From contig JAUTCS010000158.1 in NCBI GenBank assembly GCA_030673825.1, positions 1-43,605 on the forward strand: a stretch of 43,605 nucleotides of DNA. The letters run 5' to 3'. This document shows positions 17,859 to 26,224 of this stretch, in pieces. This stretch comes from Verrucomicrobiota bacterium JB024. Lineage in GTDB: Bacteria > Verrucomicrobiota > Verrucomicrobiia > Opitutales > Cerasicoccaceae. Under the pieces are notes generated by a model. It saw only the letters and a program-made list of their open reading frames with translations. It ran no database searches and was not told the origin of the DNA. The position numbers were made by a program, and so were the translations under genes. The first letter of the stretch is position 1. Each line of letters begins with the position of its first letter.

Positions 17859-19331
17859 TCAGAATTCAAGAGCCGGTTCGACAATCTCTTCCCACCAGCA
17901 ATGGCTAAAGCTCCAGCCGCCGGTGTGTTTGGCGATGGCGGTTGCATTCGCGGGCTGTTCCTTGCCGTTGGCAAAGCCAAAGTAGCCGTGCTCAGCCTTG
18001 TAGTGAAAGTCGCCGGTACCGACCCGGATGGCATCCAACAACGCGTCATCTTCGTCTCCCTGCGGGTCCCACTGGCCGCGGGCGATGATGGCTGTGGCGG
18101 TTGCCATATTGTTCATCCAGCCCTCATAAACATAAAAGAGCGAACTGCGGAAATTGCTGCCGCGTTTCTCGGCGTTGGTGGATTTAAACTCATGGCACAT
18201 CCCGAACTGTCCCTCGTAGGGGGAGATGAGATAGTTGCCCTCAGCGTCCCGTTCGAGGATGTGGGTGAAAAGCTCCGGTATGCCGGTGACGGGGATTTCT
18301 GTCTGAGCCGTGTGGTCAAACAGGCGGGCAGCCATCTTTCGGTAGATGCCCCAGGCGTCGCTGAGTTCGAGACCCTTGTAGGTGAAGTGATTGCCGTGCA
18401 CACCAGCCCCGCTGCCGTAGTCGAGGTCTTCTTCACCGTGGTAAGCCCCTCCTTCCATGAGCACACGGCGCGTTTCGGGGATGCGTGTCCAGCAGGCCAC
18501 AATGTTGGTGAAACCCGCCTGTCGGAGCTGCTCAAGGAACGCATCGAAATCGAACTGCATCAGGCGGCGGTTCAACTCGTCGTTACCGAAGTACCATGCG
18601 GCACTCAGTCCAGCGGCGACATAACCCTCCTGGTGATTCGGGTTCATGTACTTGCGGAAGTTCCGGTCTCCATCCAGCATGGTGCGGTAGTCGTTGTCGT
18701 CATCCATGCAAAAGCAGGAGGCGACCGCCAGGGCCTGCATCAGCAGGTCCGCTTTCGCCTGCTCGGCGGGGGAGAGTGCTTCCCACAGCGCCTGGGTATG
18801 GCGAATGAATCCCAGCGACCAGGCAAAAGAGCCGTGCGACCATCCACCCAGGCCGCCTTGGCATTCGGGTTCCTGGCCACCGGCCATGACTGAGCGCAGG
18901 CGTTCGGTTACTCCTTCGACGATGATCGTGTTAGGCGTTATTCCTTCTTCCTGCTCCAAGTAGGCTTCGAGGCAGAGCGTGTAGAGGGCAAAAGACTCGT
19001 TGATACGGTGGGAGCGTACGGTGTGCTCGTAGTGCCAGGCCGGGGCAGGGGTGGCCAATGCCTCTTCGAGTATGTGCACGGGTAAATAGGTAGTTCCGAG
19101 TTGCTTGGGAAGACTGGTTTCCGGTGTTGCCGTCGGAGTGGTTATGGATGACGGCGTGGTTGTCTTGTCGGCAGCGGATGGGGGATGCGCATCATTTTTC
19201 GCCTGAGCCGAGGGGGTGGCAGTGGAGGAGTCCGGACGCGTGCCTTGCCGGCAGGAGCTGCCCACCAGGCACAGCAAAAGGCTTAGTAAACAGGTCAGGG
19301 TTTTGATGGGCCGGAGTGCTGCGGTTATCAT
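17859..19331 (-). CDS. putative secreted lipoprotein, probable alpha/alpha-barrel polysaccharide-active enzyme, family not recognised
   Basis: 490 residues. Signal peptide with LLCLVGSSC, a plausible though non-canonical lipobox. A low-complexity Ser/Thr/Pro-rich linker (about 30-75) precedes a helical, aromatic- and His-rich domain: GGLGGWSHGSFAWSLGFIRHTQALWE, RKYMNPNHQEGYVAAGLSAAWYFG, GVHGNHFTYKGLELSDAWG and C-terminal GGWSFSHCWWEE. These repeated W/H/Y-rich helices resemble alpha/alpha toroid lyases or unsaturated glucuronyl hydrolases, but I cannot assign a family. It heads the minus-strand operon with sulfatase and LacI, and shares a 61-base divergent promoter region, including operator b, with the second LacI gene. 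Confidence 0.75.
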   Translation of the reverse strand: MITAALRPIKTLTCLLSLLLCLVGSSCRQGTRPDSSTATPSAQAKNDAHPPSAADKTTTPSSITTPTATPETSLPKQLGTTYLPVHILEEALATPAPAWHYEHTVRSHRINESFALYTLCLEAYLEQEEGITPNTIIVEGVTERLRSVMAGGQEPECQGGLGGWSHGSFAWSLGFIRHTQALWEALSPAEQAKADLLMQALAVASCFCMDDDNDYRTMLDGDRNFRKYMNPNHQEGYVAAGLSAAWYFGNDELNRRLMQFDFDAFLEQLRQAGFTNIVACWTRIPETRRVLMEGGAYHGEEDLDYGSGAGVHGNHFTYKGLELSDAWGIYRKMAARLFDHTAQTEIPVTGIPELFTHILERDAEGNYLISPYEGQFGMCHEFKSTNAEKRGSNFRSSLFYVYEGWMNNMATATAIIARGQWDPQGDEDDALLDAIRVGTGDFHYKAEHGYFGFANGKEQPANATAIAKHTGGWSFSHCWWEEIVEPALEF

Positions 19332-19355
19332 GATCCAGGTTTAGCATTTGTCCCC

Positions 19356-19384
19356 TTGACGGAAAACTATCTCTCGACTAACAC
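19356..19384 (+). promoter_or_regulatory. possible promoter of the right-arm LacI gene
   Basis: TTGACG at 19356-19361 and TAACAC at 19379-19384 with a 17-base spacer. The -10 is poor. If real, the transcript would start almost at the ATG (19393), making the message nearly leaderless, and operator b would cover the -10 and start site. Confidence 0.3.
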
Positions 19385-19391
19385 AGTTGAA
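19378..19391. promoter_or_regulatory. LacI-type operator, site b
   Basis: CTAACACAGTTGAA, ending one base before the ATG of the LacI gene at 19393. Bound regulator would block its own gene and could also control the divergent lipoprotein/sulfatase operon starting at 19331. Confidence 0.65.
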
Positions 19392-19392
19392 A

Positions 19393-20439
19393 ATGGCTGA
19401 CAAGCGTGTTACCCAGCAGGACATTGCGACGAAGCTCGGCCTGCATCGTTCGACTGTGTCCTTATCCCTGCGCAATCATCCGAGTATTTCTCTTGCCACC
19501 CGCCAGGAGGTTGCCCGTTTGGCCGAAAAACTCGGTTACCAGCCTGATCCCATGCTGACGGCATTGGCGGCCTATCGAGAGCGCAATCGCCCCGCAAACT
19601 TTGAGGGCACGCTGGCCTGGGTCTTCAGCAGTGCGGGTGGTTTCGACTGGAAGCGTCCGCCGCTGTACCGTCAGTATTTTCAGGGGGCGCAGGCTCAGGC
19701 CCAACGGCATGGATACCGCCTGGAGGTCCATGACATCAACAGCGAAGGCATGACGCCGCGGCGGATGGCGAATATTCTGCTGGCCCGCAATATCCAAGGC
19801 ATCCTGCTTTGTCCGCAGCCGACGGCCGAGGGGGAAATTGACCTGCCTTGGGAGAACTTTTCGGCGGTAACCTTTGGCTATACCCTGAAAAAACCGAACC
19901 TTCACCGAGTGACGGCGACACAGTATCGGGGGATTGCTCTGGTCCTGAGCAAGCTGCGGGAGCTCGGCTACAGAAAAATAGGGTTCGCTCTGGTTGAAAA
20001 AACCGATCGGCGGGTGGATCACAGTTATCTAGCTGCCTATGTCGTGGATGATTACCTGCATGGCGCACATTTTAACGTTCCGCCCCTGACGGTCGATCAT
20101 CGCCGGGATCATCCAGCGCTGTTGGAGTGGATTAAGCGCTACCAGATGGATGTGGTAGTGACGGTAGACCCTTTGACACTGGGTATTTTGCGCGAACACG
20201 GTGTACGGGTGCCGGAGGATGTCGGGTTGGCCTGTTCCTGTCTCGAGACCACGGAAGGGGAGATGAGCGGATTGTGCGAGAACTCGATTGAGATCGGAAA
20301 AACGGCGGTGGACTTTCTGGTCGCCATGATCCATCGCGGAGAGCGCGGAATCCCCCAGCATCCCCATCATTTACTGGTGGAGGGAACCTGGGTCCCGGGC
20401 AAAACTGTGCGCAAGCAACGAGTCGCCTCAACTGTGTGA
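19393..20439 (+). CDS. LacI-family transcriptional regulator (right-arm copy)
   Basis: 348 residues. HTH RVTQQDIATKLGLHRSTVSLSLRNH at the N-terminus, hinge GYQPDPMLTALAAYR, then the two-lobed sensor domain (NIQGILLCPQP, WENFSAVTFGYTL, ELGYRKIGFAL, RVPEDVGLACS, HRGERGIPQHP). A TTG two codons upstream is also in frame; the ATG is preferred. It is paralogous to the left-arm LacI, more alike to it than to the third LacI at 35478. Operator b touches its start and operator c overlaps its stop codon, arguing for autoregulation and control of the following dehydrogenase. Confidence 0.9.
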   Translation: MADKRVTQQDIATKLGLHRSTVSLSLRNHPSISLATRQEVARLAEKLGYQPDPMLTALAAYRERNRPANFEGTLAWVFSSAGGFDWKRPPLYRQYFQGAQAQAQRHGYRLEVHDINSEGMTPRRMANILLARNIQGILLCPQPTAEGEIDLPWENFSAVTFGYTLKKPNLHRVTATQYRGIALVLSKLRELGYRKIGFALVEKTDRRVDHSYLAAYVVDDYLHGAHFNVPPLTVDHRRDHPALLEWIKRYQMDVVVTVDPLTLGILREHGVRVPEDVGLACSCLETTEGEMSGLCENSIEIGKTAVDFLVAMIHRGERGIPQHPHHLLVEGTWVPGKTVRKQRVASTV

Positions 20440-20440
20440 G
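20427..20440. promoter_or_regulatory. LacI-type operator, site c
   Basis: CTCAACTGTGTGAG (reverse complement CTCACACAGTTGAG), with perfect CTCA/TGAG arms. It overlaps the LacI stop codon and lies 52 bases before the dehydrogenase start, the same relative position as site a in the left arm. Confidence 0.65.
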
Positions 20441-20492
20441 CTCACCCGGCATCGTCAGCGTATTCTGATCGAGTCAGAGTGGGTCTGTTTTC

Positions 20493-21533
20493 ATGAACAG
20501 ACCTTTATCCCAAAATTTACCGGAGGCACCACCGCGCCCGAAAGTCCATCGCCTGGCTTGTGCCATTTTGGAACGGGACCGCAGGCGTTTTTTTCCGGAT
20601 GGACTGAGGGTGGATGGTTGCGAGATCGCCGAGATGAGCATGCGTCCGGATTCCTGGCTCGAGGAGCTGGAGACGTTTAATCCGGACATCCTGCTTTCTG
20701 GTTGGGCCACGCCGGTATTACCCGCGTCATGGTTCGAGAGCGGGCGCAGTCGTCTGGCCTACATTTGCAACATTACCGGTTCGGTTCGCAAGTTTCTCCC
20801 TAGATGTTTTCTGGAGAGCGGAGGGCTAGTGTCCAACTGGGGTGCGCTGTGTGCTCCCCAGGTCGCCGAACATGCCCTGCTGCTCGCCCTCTCGGCGTTA
20901 CGTAAGCAGTCTGTCTGGCGCGAGTTTATGATGACACCCTTGCGGGACCGCGATTGGCGGAACCTCGAGACACAGACGCTCCATGGTCGTCGGGTCGGCA
21001 TACACGGTTTTGGCCATGTCGCGCGCGCATTGGTGCTGCTGCTTCAGCCGTTTGGAGTGACGGTCGAAGCCTACTCGGAGGGAGTGCCCGCATCGTTGAT
21101 GCGGAAGATGGACGTTCAACCGGTTGCCTCGCTCTCCGAGCTTTTTCACCGCAGCGAGGTGCTTTTTGAATGCGAGGCCCTGACCATCCGGTCTGAGGAC
21201 AGCGTTGACGCTGAACTATTGGCTCAGTTGCCCGATGGCGCGGTCTTTGTTAATGTCGGGCGGGGCAAGGTTGTGGTCGAACCGGCCTTGATCGCTGAAG
21301 CCGCCTCCGGGCGGATTCATGTCGCGCTGGATGTGTGCGTGTCCGATCCGGTCCAACCGGGAGCCGTCTTGCTCGATGTTCCTCAGATCATTCTTTCTCC
21401 GCATATCGCCGGTCCAACTATCGATCAGTTCCCGGCTCTGGGGCGGCAAGCGTTGGTCAATCTCCAACGCTTTGTACGCGGTGAGCCGCTGGAAAATTTA
21501 CTCACCTTGGAAATCTATGACCGTTCAACCTGA
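20493..21533 (+). CDS. D-isomer-specific 2-hydroxyacid dehydrogenase (right-arm copy)
   Basis: 346 residues, paralogous to the left-arm dehydrogenase throughout. NAD-binding GIHGFGHVARALV (about 169-181), catalytic Arg257 in VNVGRG and His304 in SPHIAG. The third catalytic position, normally Glu (DVxxxEP; Glu290 in the paralogue), is Asp285 here (DVCVSDP), a conservative change that could tune the His pKa or activity. N-terminal NWGALCAPQVAEHALLLALSALR matches the family. It follows LacI across operator c and is followed by operator d, 20 bases after its stop. Substrate presumably related to but possibly distinct from that of the left-arm copy. Confidence 0.87.
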   Translation: MNRPLSQNLPEAPPRPKVHRLACAILERDRRRFFPDGLRVDGCEIAEMSMRPDSWLEELETFNPDILLSGWATPVLPASWFESGRSRLAYICNITGSVRKFLPRCFLESGGLVSNWGALCAPQVAEHALLLALSALRKQSVWREFMMTPLRDRDWRNLETQTLHGRRVGIHGFGHVARALVLLLQPFGVTVEAYSEGVPASLMRKMDVQPVASLSELFHRSEVLFECEALTIRSEDSVDAELLAQLPDGAVFVNVGRGKVVVEPALIAEAASGRIHVALDVCVSDPVQPGAVLLDVPQIILSPHIAGPTIDQFPALGRQALVNLQRFVRGEPLENLLTLEIYDRST

Positions 21534-21553
21534 ATCTGTATGGCTCCACTTGT

Positions 21554-21567
21554 CGCAACTGTGTGAG
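21554..21567. promoter_or_regulatory. LacI-type operator, site d
   Basis: CGCAACTGTGTGAG (reverse complement CTCACACAGTTGCG), between the dehydrogenase stop and the secreted protein gene, 78 bases before that ATG. Confidence 0.6.
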
Positions 21568-21645
21568 TCCTCCGCCCGTTGCGGATGGAGTCGTCGTGAT
21601 CAACATTCATTCTATCTCCCCACTACCTTTTCCCCCAACGCGTTC

Positions 21646-22416
21646 ATGAAACCCCATTCCATCTATTGTCTCATCTTGTTTGGATTGATGCCCGTTGTCT
21701 CGATGGCAGCGGCTTTTCAGGAAGATTTTCAGGCTTACCCTCCTGGCGTTCTGCCGGAAGAGACCGGGGGTAGCCCTTGGCTGGCTCGTCCTGAAGGAAA
21801 AACCAATGATGACGGTGGCGTTGTCATCACTCGCATTGAAAGCGATAGGGGCAACCTCTTTGCGCAAGGTGCGGATAACCATTATCTGAGGCTAAGCCGT
21901 TCATCCGGTAACGGCGATACGCAGAACGTCGCTGTCAACGGTCTCGCGCATAGCCCAACGATCATTTTGACGCTGGATTTCCTGCTCCCGTCCGCCGATG
22001 CCCCGGGTGGCATGGGCTATGTCTTACGCGTCGGAAATGCCGCCGGTAATGCCAATACTGCCTTCGCCATCTGCCTGAACGATGGCGCTCTCTGGCCGAC
22101 GAGCGGTACCGGTGTGAATCCCACGAAGACACCGCTGGCGTCCATCTCTCTCGGGACTGTCCACCACCTGACGCTGGTGATGAACAACAGCAAGGAGCCC
22201 GTCGTCTACGGGCCACAGCGCAGCCAGCTCTCTGCGGGTCAGATGGATGTCTGGCTGGACGGTGAGTGCGCAGGCTCAGGCTTGGCCAAGAGCGGCGGGG
22301 CTGATGGCAGTGGCATTAAGACCGGTGTCCGCCTGGACAGTTTCAGCATCACGGCCAAGGTCCATACGCATGGATCCTTGTGGGTCGATAACATCTCCTG
22401 TGACTCTTTGCTATAA
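21646..22416 (+). CDS. secreted concanavalin/LamG-like protein lacking a PEP-CTERM tail
   Basis: 256 residues; the ATG at 21646 directly precedes a signal peptide (IYCLILFGLMPVVSMAAA). The body EDFQAYPPGVLPEE, NHYLRLSRSS, LTLDFLLPSADAPGGMGYVLRVGN, TAFAICLNDG, SLGTVHHLTLVMNN and QMDVWLDGE aligns along its length with the PEP-CTERM protein at 12989-13789. Unlike that paralogue it stops at VDNISCDSLL, without PEP motif, hydrophobic helix or basic tail, so it should be released rather than exosortase-anchored. Probable carbohydrate-binding or structural secreted protein. Confidence 0.78.
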   Translation: MKPHSIYCLILFGLMPVVSMAAAFQEDFQAYPPGVLPEETGGSPWLARPEGKTNDDGGVVITRIESDRGNLFAQGADNHYLRLSRSSGNGDTQNVAVNGLAHSPTIILTLDFLLPSADAPGGMGYVLRVGNAAGNANTAFAICLNDGALWPTSGTGVNPTKTPLASISLGTVHHLTLVMNNSKEPVVYGPQRSQLSAGQMDVWLDGECAGSGLAKSGGADGSGIKTGVRLDSFSITAKVHTHGSLWVDNISCDSLL

Positions 22417-22519
22417 ACACCACGTGTATCCAAATATTAATGACAAAAATCAGTTAGCCGTTTTTGCCCAAGTTTCGCCTTTTAGCGCCCTAAAATAACC
22501 ACCCCAAATATCCAAGAAT

Positions 22520-23398
22520 ATGAAAAATCAATCCTCACGCGTTTCCCTCCTGTTGACCGCTATGCTGGGGTGCGGCATCCTGGCCGCGCCTCTTTCGGCT
22601 GCTACGTTGCTCAACGATGGTTTCGACAACGGAAGCATCGGCCCCCAGAGCCTGCCGGATACCGCGCAGTGGTACGGCTCCACGAGTGATAATGTGACCG
22701 CCTCCACCGGTTCGATGACGCTGAGCACTGCCGGCGGTACGACTTCCGGATTGGTCACCGCTTATTTCACCGACTCGGGAACAGTCAGCCTGAACAGTGG
22801 AGAAACTCTGACGTTAAGTTTCGTCTTTAGCGTGACAGGAGTTGATAGCTCGGTTGGATATTTTCGCTTCGGGCTCTTTGATTCCGGTGGCAGTCGCTTG
22901 ACCGAGCAGGGCCAGGGGGCCGCCAATAGCCTGTTCAACAACTACAGCGGCTATGCGACTCTGACCAACCTCGACAGTGACGGCTCTAATATCGGCCTGA
23001 ACAAGCGTGACAACCTGCCGAACAACGCGCTGCTTGGCACGACTTCGGCCTATAGCTCGCTCGGCTCTACCGGCGCGAATTTCACGCTGGAAAACAATAC
23101 GACGTACACCAGTACGCTTACCCTGACGTATACCGGGACGAGCATTATCATGACCCAGTCCATTACCGGGGGAAGTCTCAGCGGGATCACCCACACCTTG
23201 ATCGATGATAGCGGCTCTCTTTTTACCGAGTTCGACACTGTTGCTATCAGCATTCAGTCCGCCGCCGCCAATACGATCACCTTTGACAACATCAACGTAT
23301 CCGTGATCCCCGAGCCGGCCGCGAGTTCTTTCATCATGACCGTATTGATCCTGGGGGCGTTAGCCATCGGTCGTTCCCGGTTCAAACGACGCGGTTAA
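22520..23398 (+). CDS. secreted beta-sandwich protein with PEP-CTERM anchor
   Basis: 292 residues. Signal peptide up to APLSAA, a Ser/Thr/Gly-rich beta body (NDGFDNGSIGPQSLP, LTLSFVFSVTG, YFRFGLFDSGGSRL), and C-terminal VIPEPAASSFIMTVLILGALAIG followed by basic RSRFKRRG, a full PEP-CTERM sorting signal. It lies 103 bases after the released paralogue-type protein and 85 before the pseudopilin. No enzymatic motif seen; probably an extracellular matrix or glycan-contact protein. Confidence 0.83.
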   Translation: MKNQSSRVSLLLTAMLGCGILAAPLSAATLLNDGFDNGSIGPQSLPDTAQWYGSTSDNVTASTGSMTLSTAGGTTSGLVTAYFTDSGTVSLNSGETLTLSFVFSVTGVDSSVGYFRFGLFDSGGSRLTEQGQGAANSLFNNYSGYATLTNLDSDGSNIGLNKRDNLPNNALLGTTSAYSSLGSTGANFTLENNTTYTSTLTLTYTGTSIIMTQSITGGSLSGITHTLIDDSGSLFTEFDTVAISIQSAAANTITFDNINVSVIPEPAASSFIMTVLILGALAIGRSRFKRRG

Positions 23399-23483
23399 TC
23401 CGACCGGAGGCCTTGTTGCGATTCCGGTCCGGTTTATAAGATCGCCTCTTCATACGTATCCCGTTAACCCCGTTATCTGTCCC

Positions 23484-24179
23484 ATGCCCCGGATGAGTTA
23501 TCATCATTGTCCGTCGCGCCAGGGCTTCAGCCTCATCGAGTTGCTGGCGGTCATGGCCGTTTTTGCCATTCTGACGGCTATCCTTATTCCTGCCATCTCG
23601 CATATACGGCGTAACGCCATGGTGGTGAAGGATGCTGATCAAATACGACAAATCGGCCTCGGCATATTCAGCTATGCCCACGATCACGAGTTGAGGCTGC
23701 CTGGTCCGCTGTACACCAATCAAATGACACACTATCGGGCAGGGAGCTTCTCTGGACACCTCTCAAGTATATTGCCAGAGTATGTCGACGCGCCTCCACC
23801 GGACGACCAGCTTCGTGTTTTAAGCCTGATGGTTGACCCAGTCTGGGAAGAGATCGTTGCGGATCCGGATGTTTACAATGCAACCTGCTATCGTGTCATT
23901 CAGCTCAAACCCCGCGAAACATCCGCGACGTTTATCAAGGGCCAGAATATCTTTGGCTACGCTGGTTATACCGGTCAGGACGAGAGCAAACGTTCACCCC
24001 TTCGGTTGAGCCAGGTACCGGAGACGATTCCGTTTTCTGGCATTCCAATCATCACCAACAAGAATCTCGCCGAACTGGACGATCTGCCGTCCCATCAAGA
24101 CCGTCGAAACATCCTTTTTCTGGATGGTCATGTGGAGACTTTTCAGTCCGAAGATCCAGAATTCGACGAATATTACTAA
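23484..24179 (+). CDS. type II pseudopilin-like protein with H-X9-DG C-terminal motif
   Basis: 231 residues. Leader MPRMSYHHCPSRQG precedes the prepilin peptidase site FSLIELLAVMAVFAILTAILIP. Near the C-terminus HQDRRNILFLDGHVET fits H-X9-DG. It is the right-arm counterpart of the pseudopilin at 8563-9228: in both arms the gene directly precedes a transporter gene (SSS here, MFS there). The pairing of pseudopilin and carbohydrate transporter suggests a surface fibre or secretion pseudopilus co-expressed with polysaccharide use. Confidence 0.88.
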   Translation: MPRMSYHHCPSRQGFSLIELLAVMAVFAILTAILIPAISHIRRNAMVVKDADQIRQIGLGIFSYAHDHELRLPGPLYTNQMTHYRAGSFSGHLSSILPEYVDAPPPDDQLRVLSLMVDPVWEEIVADPDVYNATCYRVIQLKPRETSATFIKGQNIFGYAGYTGQDESKRSPLRLSQVPETIPFSGIPIITNKNLAELDDLPSHQDRRNILFLDGHVETFQSEDPEFDEYY

Positions 24180-24280
24180 GCCTTCGAGAGAGTTGACCTT
24201 CCGACTGCTACCTTGCTCCTAGAGGGGGCAAGCACAGGGGCTATGTCTTCTCTGCCGACCTGTTCGTATCCTCTGAATTC

Positions 24281-26071
24281 ATGTCCAATCCCTCTATTAA
24301 TTACGTCCTCGAGTACGGTGTTATCGCCGCCTATCTGGTGTTGATGATTATCATCGGTATCGTCTTTCGAAGCTTCAACAAGAACTCGGGAGATTTCTTC
24401 CGGGGCGGCTCGCAGGCGACTTGGTGGATGGTTGGGATGAGTTGCTTCATGAGCGGGATCAGCGCGGTGACCTTCACCGGAAATGGGGGGGCGGCCTATG
24501 AGGCAGGGTGGAGTGTGCTGGCCGTCTATTTAGGTAATTTTACCGGCATGCTTATCCAGGCTCTGCTACTGGCTCCGTGGTTTCGGCAGATGCGGGCGAC
24601 GACCTTTCCGGAAATTATCCGTGAGCGTTTTGGTCTGGGCACGCAGCAGTTGTTCGCCTTTGTGAAGATTTTCATCTTCACCATTTACGCATCGCTCTGG
24701 CTTTTCGGCCTGGCCGTCTTCAGTGCAGCGGTTTTCGGCCTGCCGGTGAATGTGGTGATTCCTGTGCTCGGCGCCGTTGCCCTGTTCTACTCAGCGATGG
24801 GCGGGAAGTGGGCGGTGCTGGCGGCGGATTTCGTTCAGGGGCTCATCATGATGTCGATGTGCGTCCTCGTCAGTATTCTCTGTCTCGTCAAGCTCGGCGG
24901 GATCGATGGGTTCTTCGCCCGCATTCACGAAATGGATCTGGGGACCACGTTTGCCGCCATTAAACCGGAAGGAGTCGGGCCCCAGCGGCTTTACACTTCT
25001 GGCTGGTTCTGGGCGGCCTTTGTCATGTCCGTCATTTTCAACTGTGGGGCCAGCAACGCCGTCAAGTTTTTCGCCGTCAAGGACGGGGCCGAGGCTCGCA
25101 AGGCCGCTCTGCTGAGCTCAACCATGATGCTACTGGGCATTGTTTTCTGGTTCATCCCTCCGATGACTGCGCGGCTGCTTTTCTCCGGAACGGTGGAGAG
25201 CATCCCCATCGGTACACCGGCTGAGGCGGCCTTCGCCGTCACGAGCATGCAGCTCCTGCCCAACGGCTTGATCGGCATGATGGTGGTGGCGATGTTTTCG
25301 GCCACCATGAGCTCGATGGACGCTGGGATCAACGGCAATGCCGCCATCATCGTCAAGGACGTCATTCCGGCGCTTCGGAGATTGTTCTGGCGGTCGGAGG
25401 TGCCGGAAAAAACGCTTCTGCGCTGGGGGCGGATCGCCACTTTCTTTTGTGGTATCGTCATCGTATTGCTGGCCGAGTACCTCTCGATGCAGACAGTGAT
25501 GGGGATCTTCGAGCTGATGATTAACTTCGGGGCGGTTGTTTCCATCCCCATTGTCATTCCCACAGTCTTGTGCCTGTTTGTACGGCGTGTGCCGCCCTGG
25601 TCAGCCGTCTTCTCCATTCTGTGCGCGGTGACCGTGCCCATTGCCGCTCTGATCAGTCCCGAAAGCTGGTCCTTCCAAGAGCGAACCTTGCTCACGGTGC
25701 TGGCGGGTACACTCGGGTTTTTCGTGACGCGGTTGTTTTGGAGGCGGACCAGCGAATCGTATCGACGTCAAGTGGAGGGTTTCTTCACCAAAATGCACAC
25801 CCCTGTGGACTTCGAACGTGAGGTAGGAGAGGGGTCCGACCACCGGCAGTTAATCCTGATGGGGCGCTTTACCCTGGCGGTCGCTGTCTTTGTGGCCTTG
25901 CTGCTCTTGCTCCCCAATCCCTGGAGCGGGCGGCTTTGCATTTTGGCCTTGGCGGCGGGTATGGCCATGATTGGGAGCACGCTCTGCCTGATTGGTGCTC
26001 GCCGCCGGCGCGCCCGCAATGTTTCTACCGAGACCTCCGCCATCGCCGAGCCCCAGGAAACGACTGGGTAG
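24281..26071 (+). CDS. sodium:solute symporter (SSS family)
   Basis: 596 residues with about 13-14 membrane helices. N-terminal GVIAAYLVLMIIIGIVF, SGDFFRGGSQATWWMVGMSCFMSGISAVTFTGNGG and the conserved FSATMSSMDAGINGNAAI segment, an SSS sodium-site stretch, define the family. Members close to SglT/NanT types import sugars and uronates with sodium. It ends the right-arm plus-strand gene series, 101 bases after the pseudopilin. It probably imports the mono- or oligosaccharides released outside. Confidence 0.88.
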   Translation: MSNPSINYVLEYGVIAAYLVLMIIIGIVFRSFNKNSGDFFRGGSQATWWMVGMSCFMSGISAVTFTGNGGAAYEAGWSVLAVYLGNFTGMLIQALLLAPWFRQMRATTFPEIIRERFGLGTQQLFAFVKIFIFTIYASLWLFGLAVFSAAVFGLPVNVVIPVLGAVALFYSAMGGKWAVLAADFVQGLIMMSMCVLVSILCLVKLGGIDGFFARIHEMDLGTTFAAIKPEGVGPQRLYTSGWFWAAFVMSVIFNCGASNAVKFFAVKDGAEARKAALLSSTMMLLGIVFWFIPPMTARLLFSGTVESIPIGTPAEAAFAVTSMQLLPNGLIGMMVVAMFSATMSSMDAGINGNAAIIVKDVIPALRRLFWRSEVPEKTLLRWGRIATFFCGIVIVLLAEYLSMQTVMGIFELMINFGAVVSIPIVIPTVLCLFVRRVPPWSAVFSILCAVTVPIAALISPESWSFQERTLLTVLAGTLGFFVTRLFWRRTSESYRRQVEGFFTKMHTPVDFEREVGEGSDHRQLILMGRFTLAVAVFVALLLLLPNPWSGRLCILALAAGMAMIGSTLCLIGARRRRARNVSTETSAIAEPQETTG

Positions 26072-26224
26072 GGCAGGAGAGGGCGTCTGTCTGAATGGTT
26101 TCGGGCAAGCACGAGGATAGCCTTTTACAAAAAGTCCGATGATCGCAGTCACCACGGGTGGAAGCTGACTTGCGCGAAGACGCTTCCCGATTGGGCTATA
26201 TACTTCCCTGATGTGCGGCGTCTC

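Noticed and set aside
21221-21230. GGCTCAGTTG in the dehydrogenase gene (also at 28946-28956 in PL6)
   Set aside because: Only the CAGTTG core matches, both copies are inside coding sequence and lack the CTCA arm.
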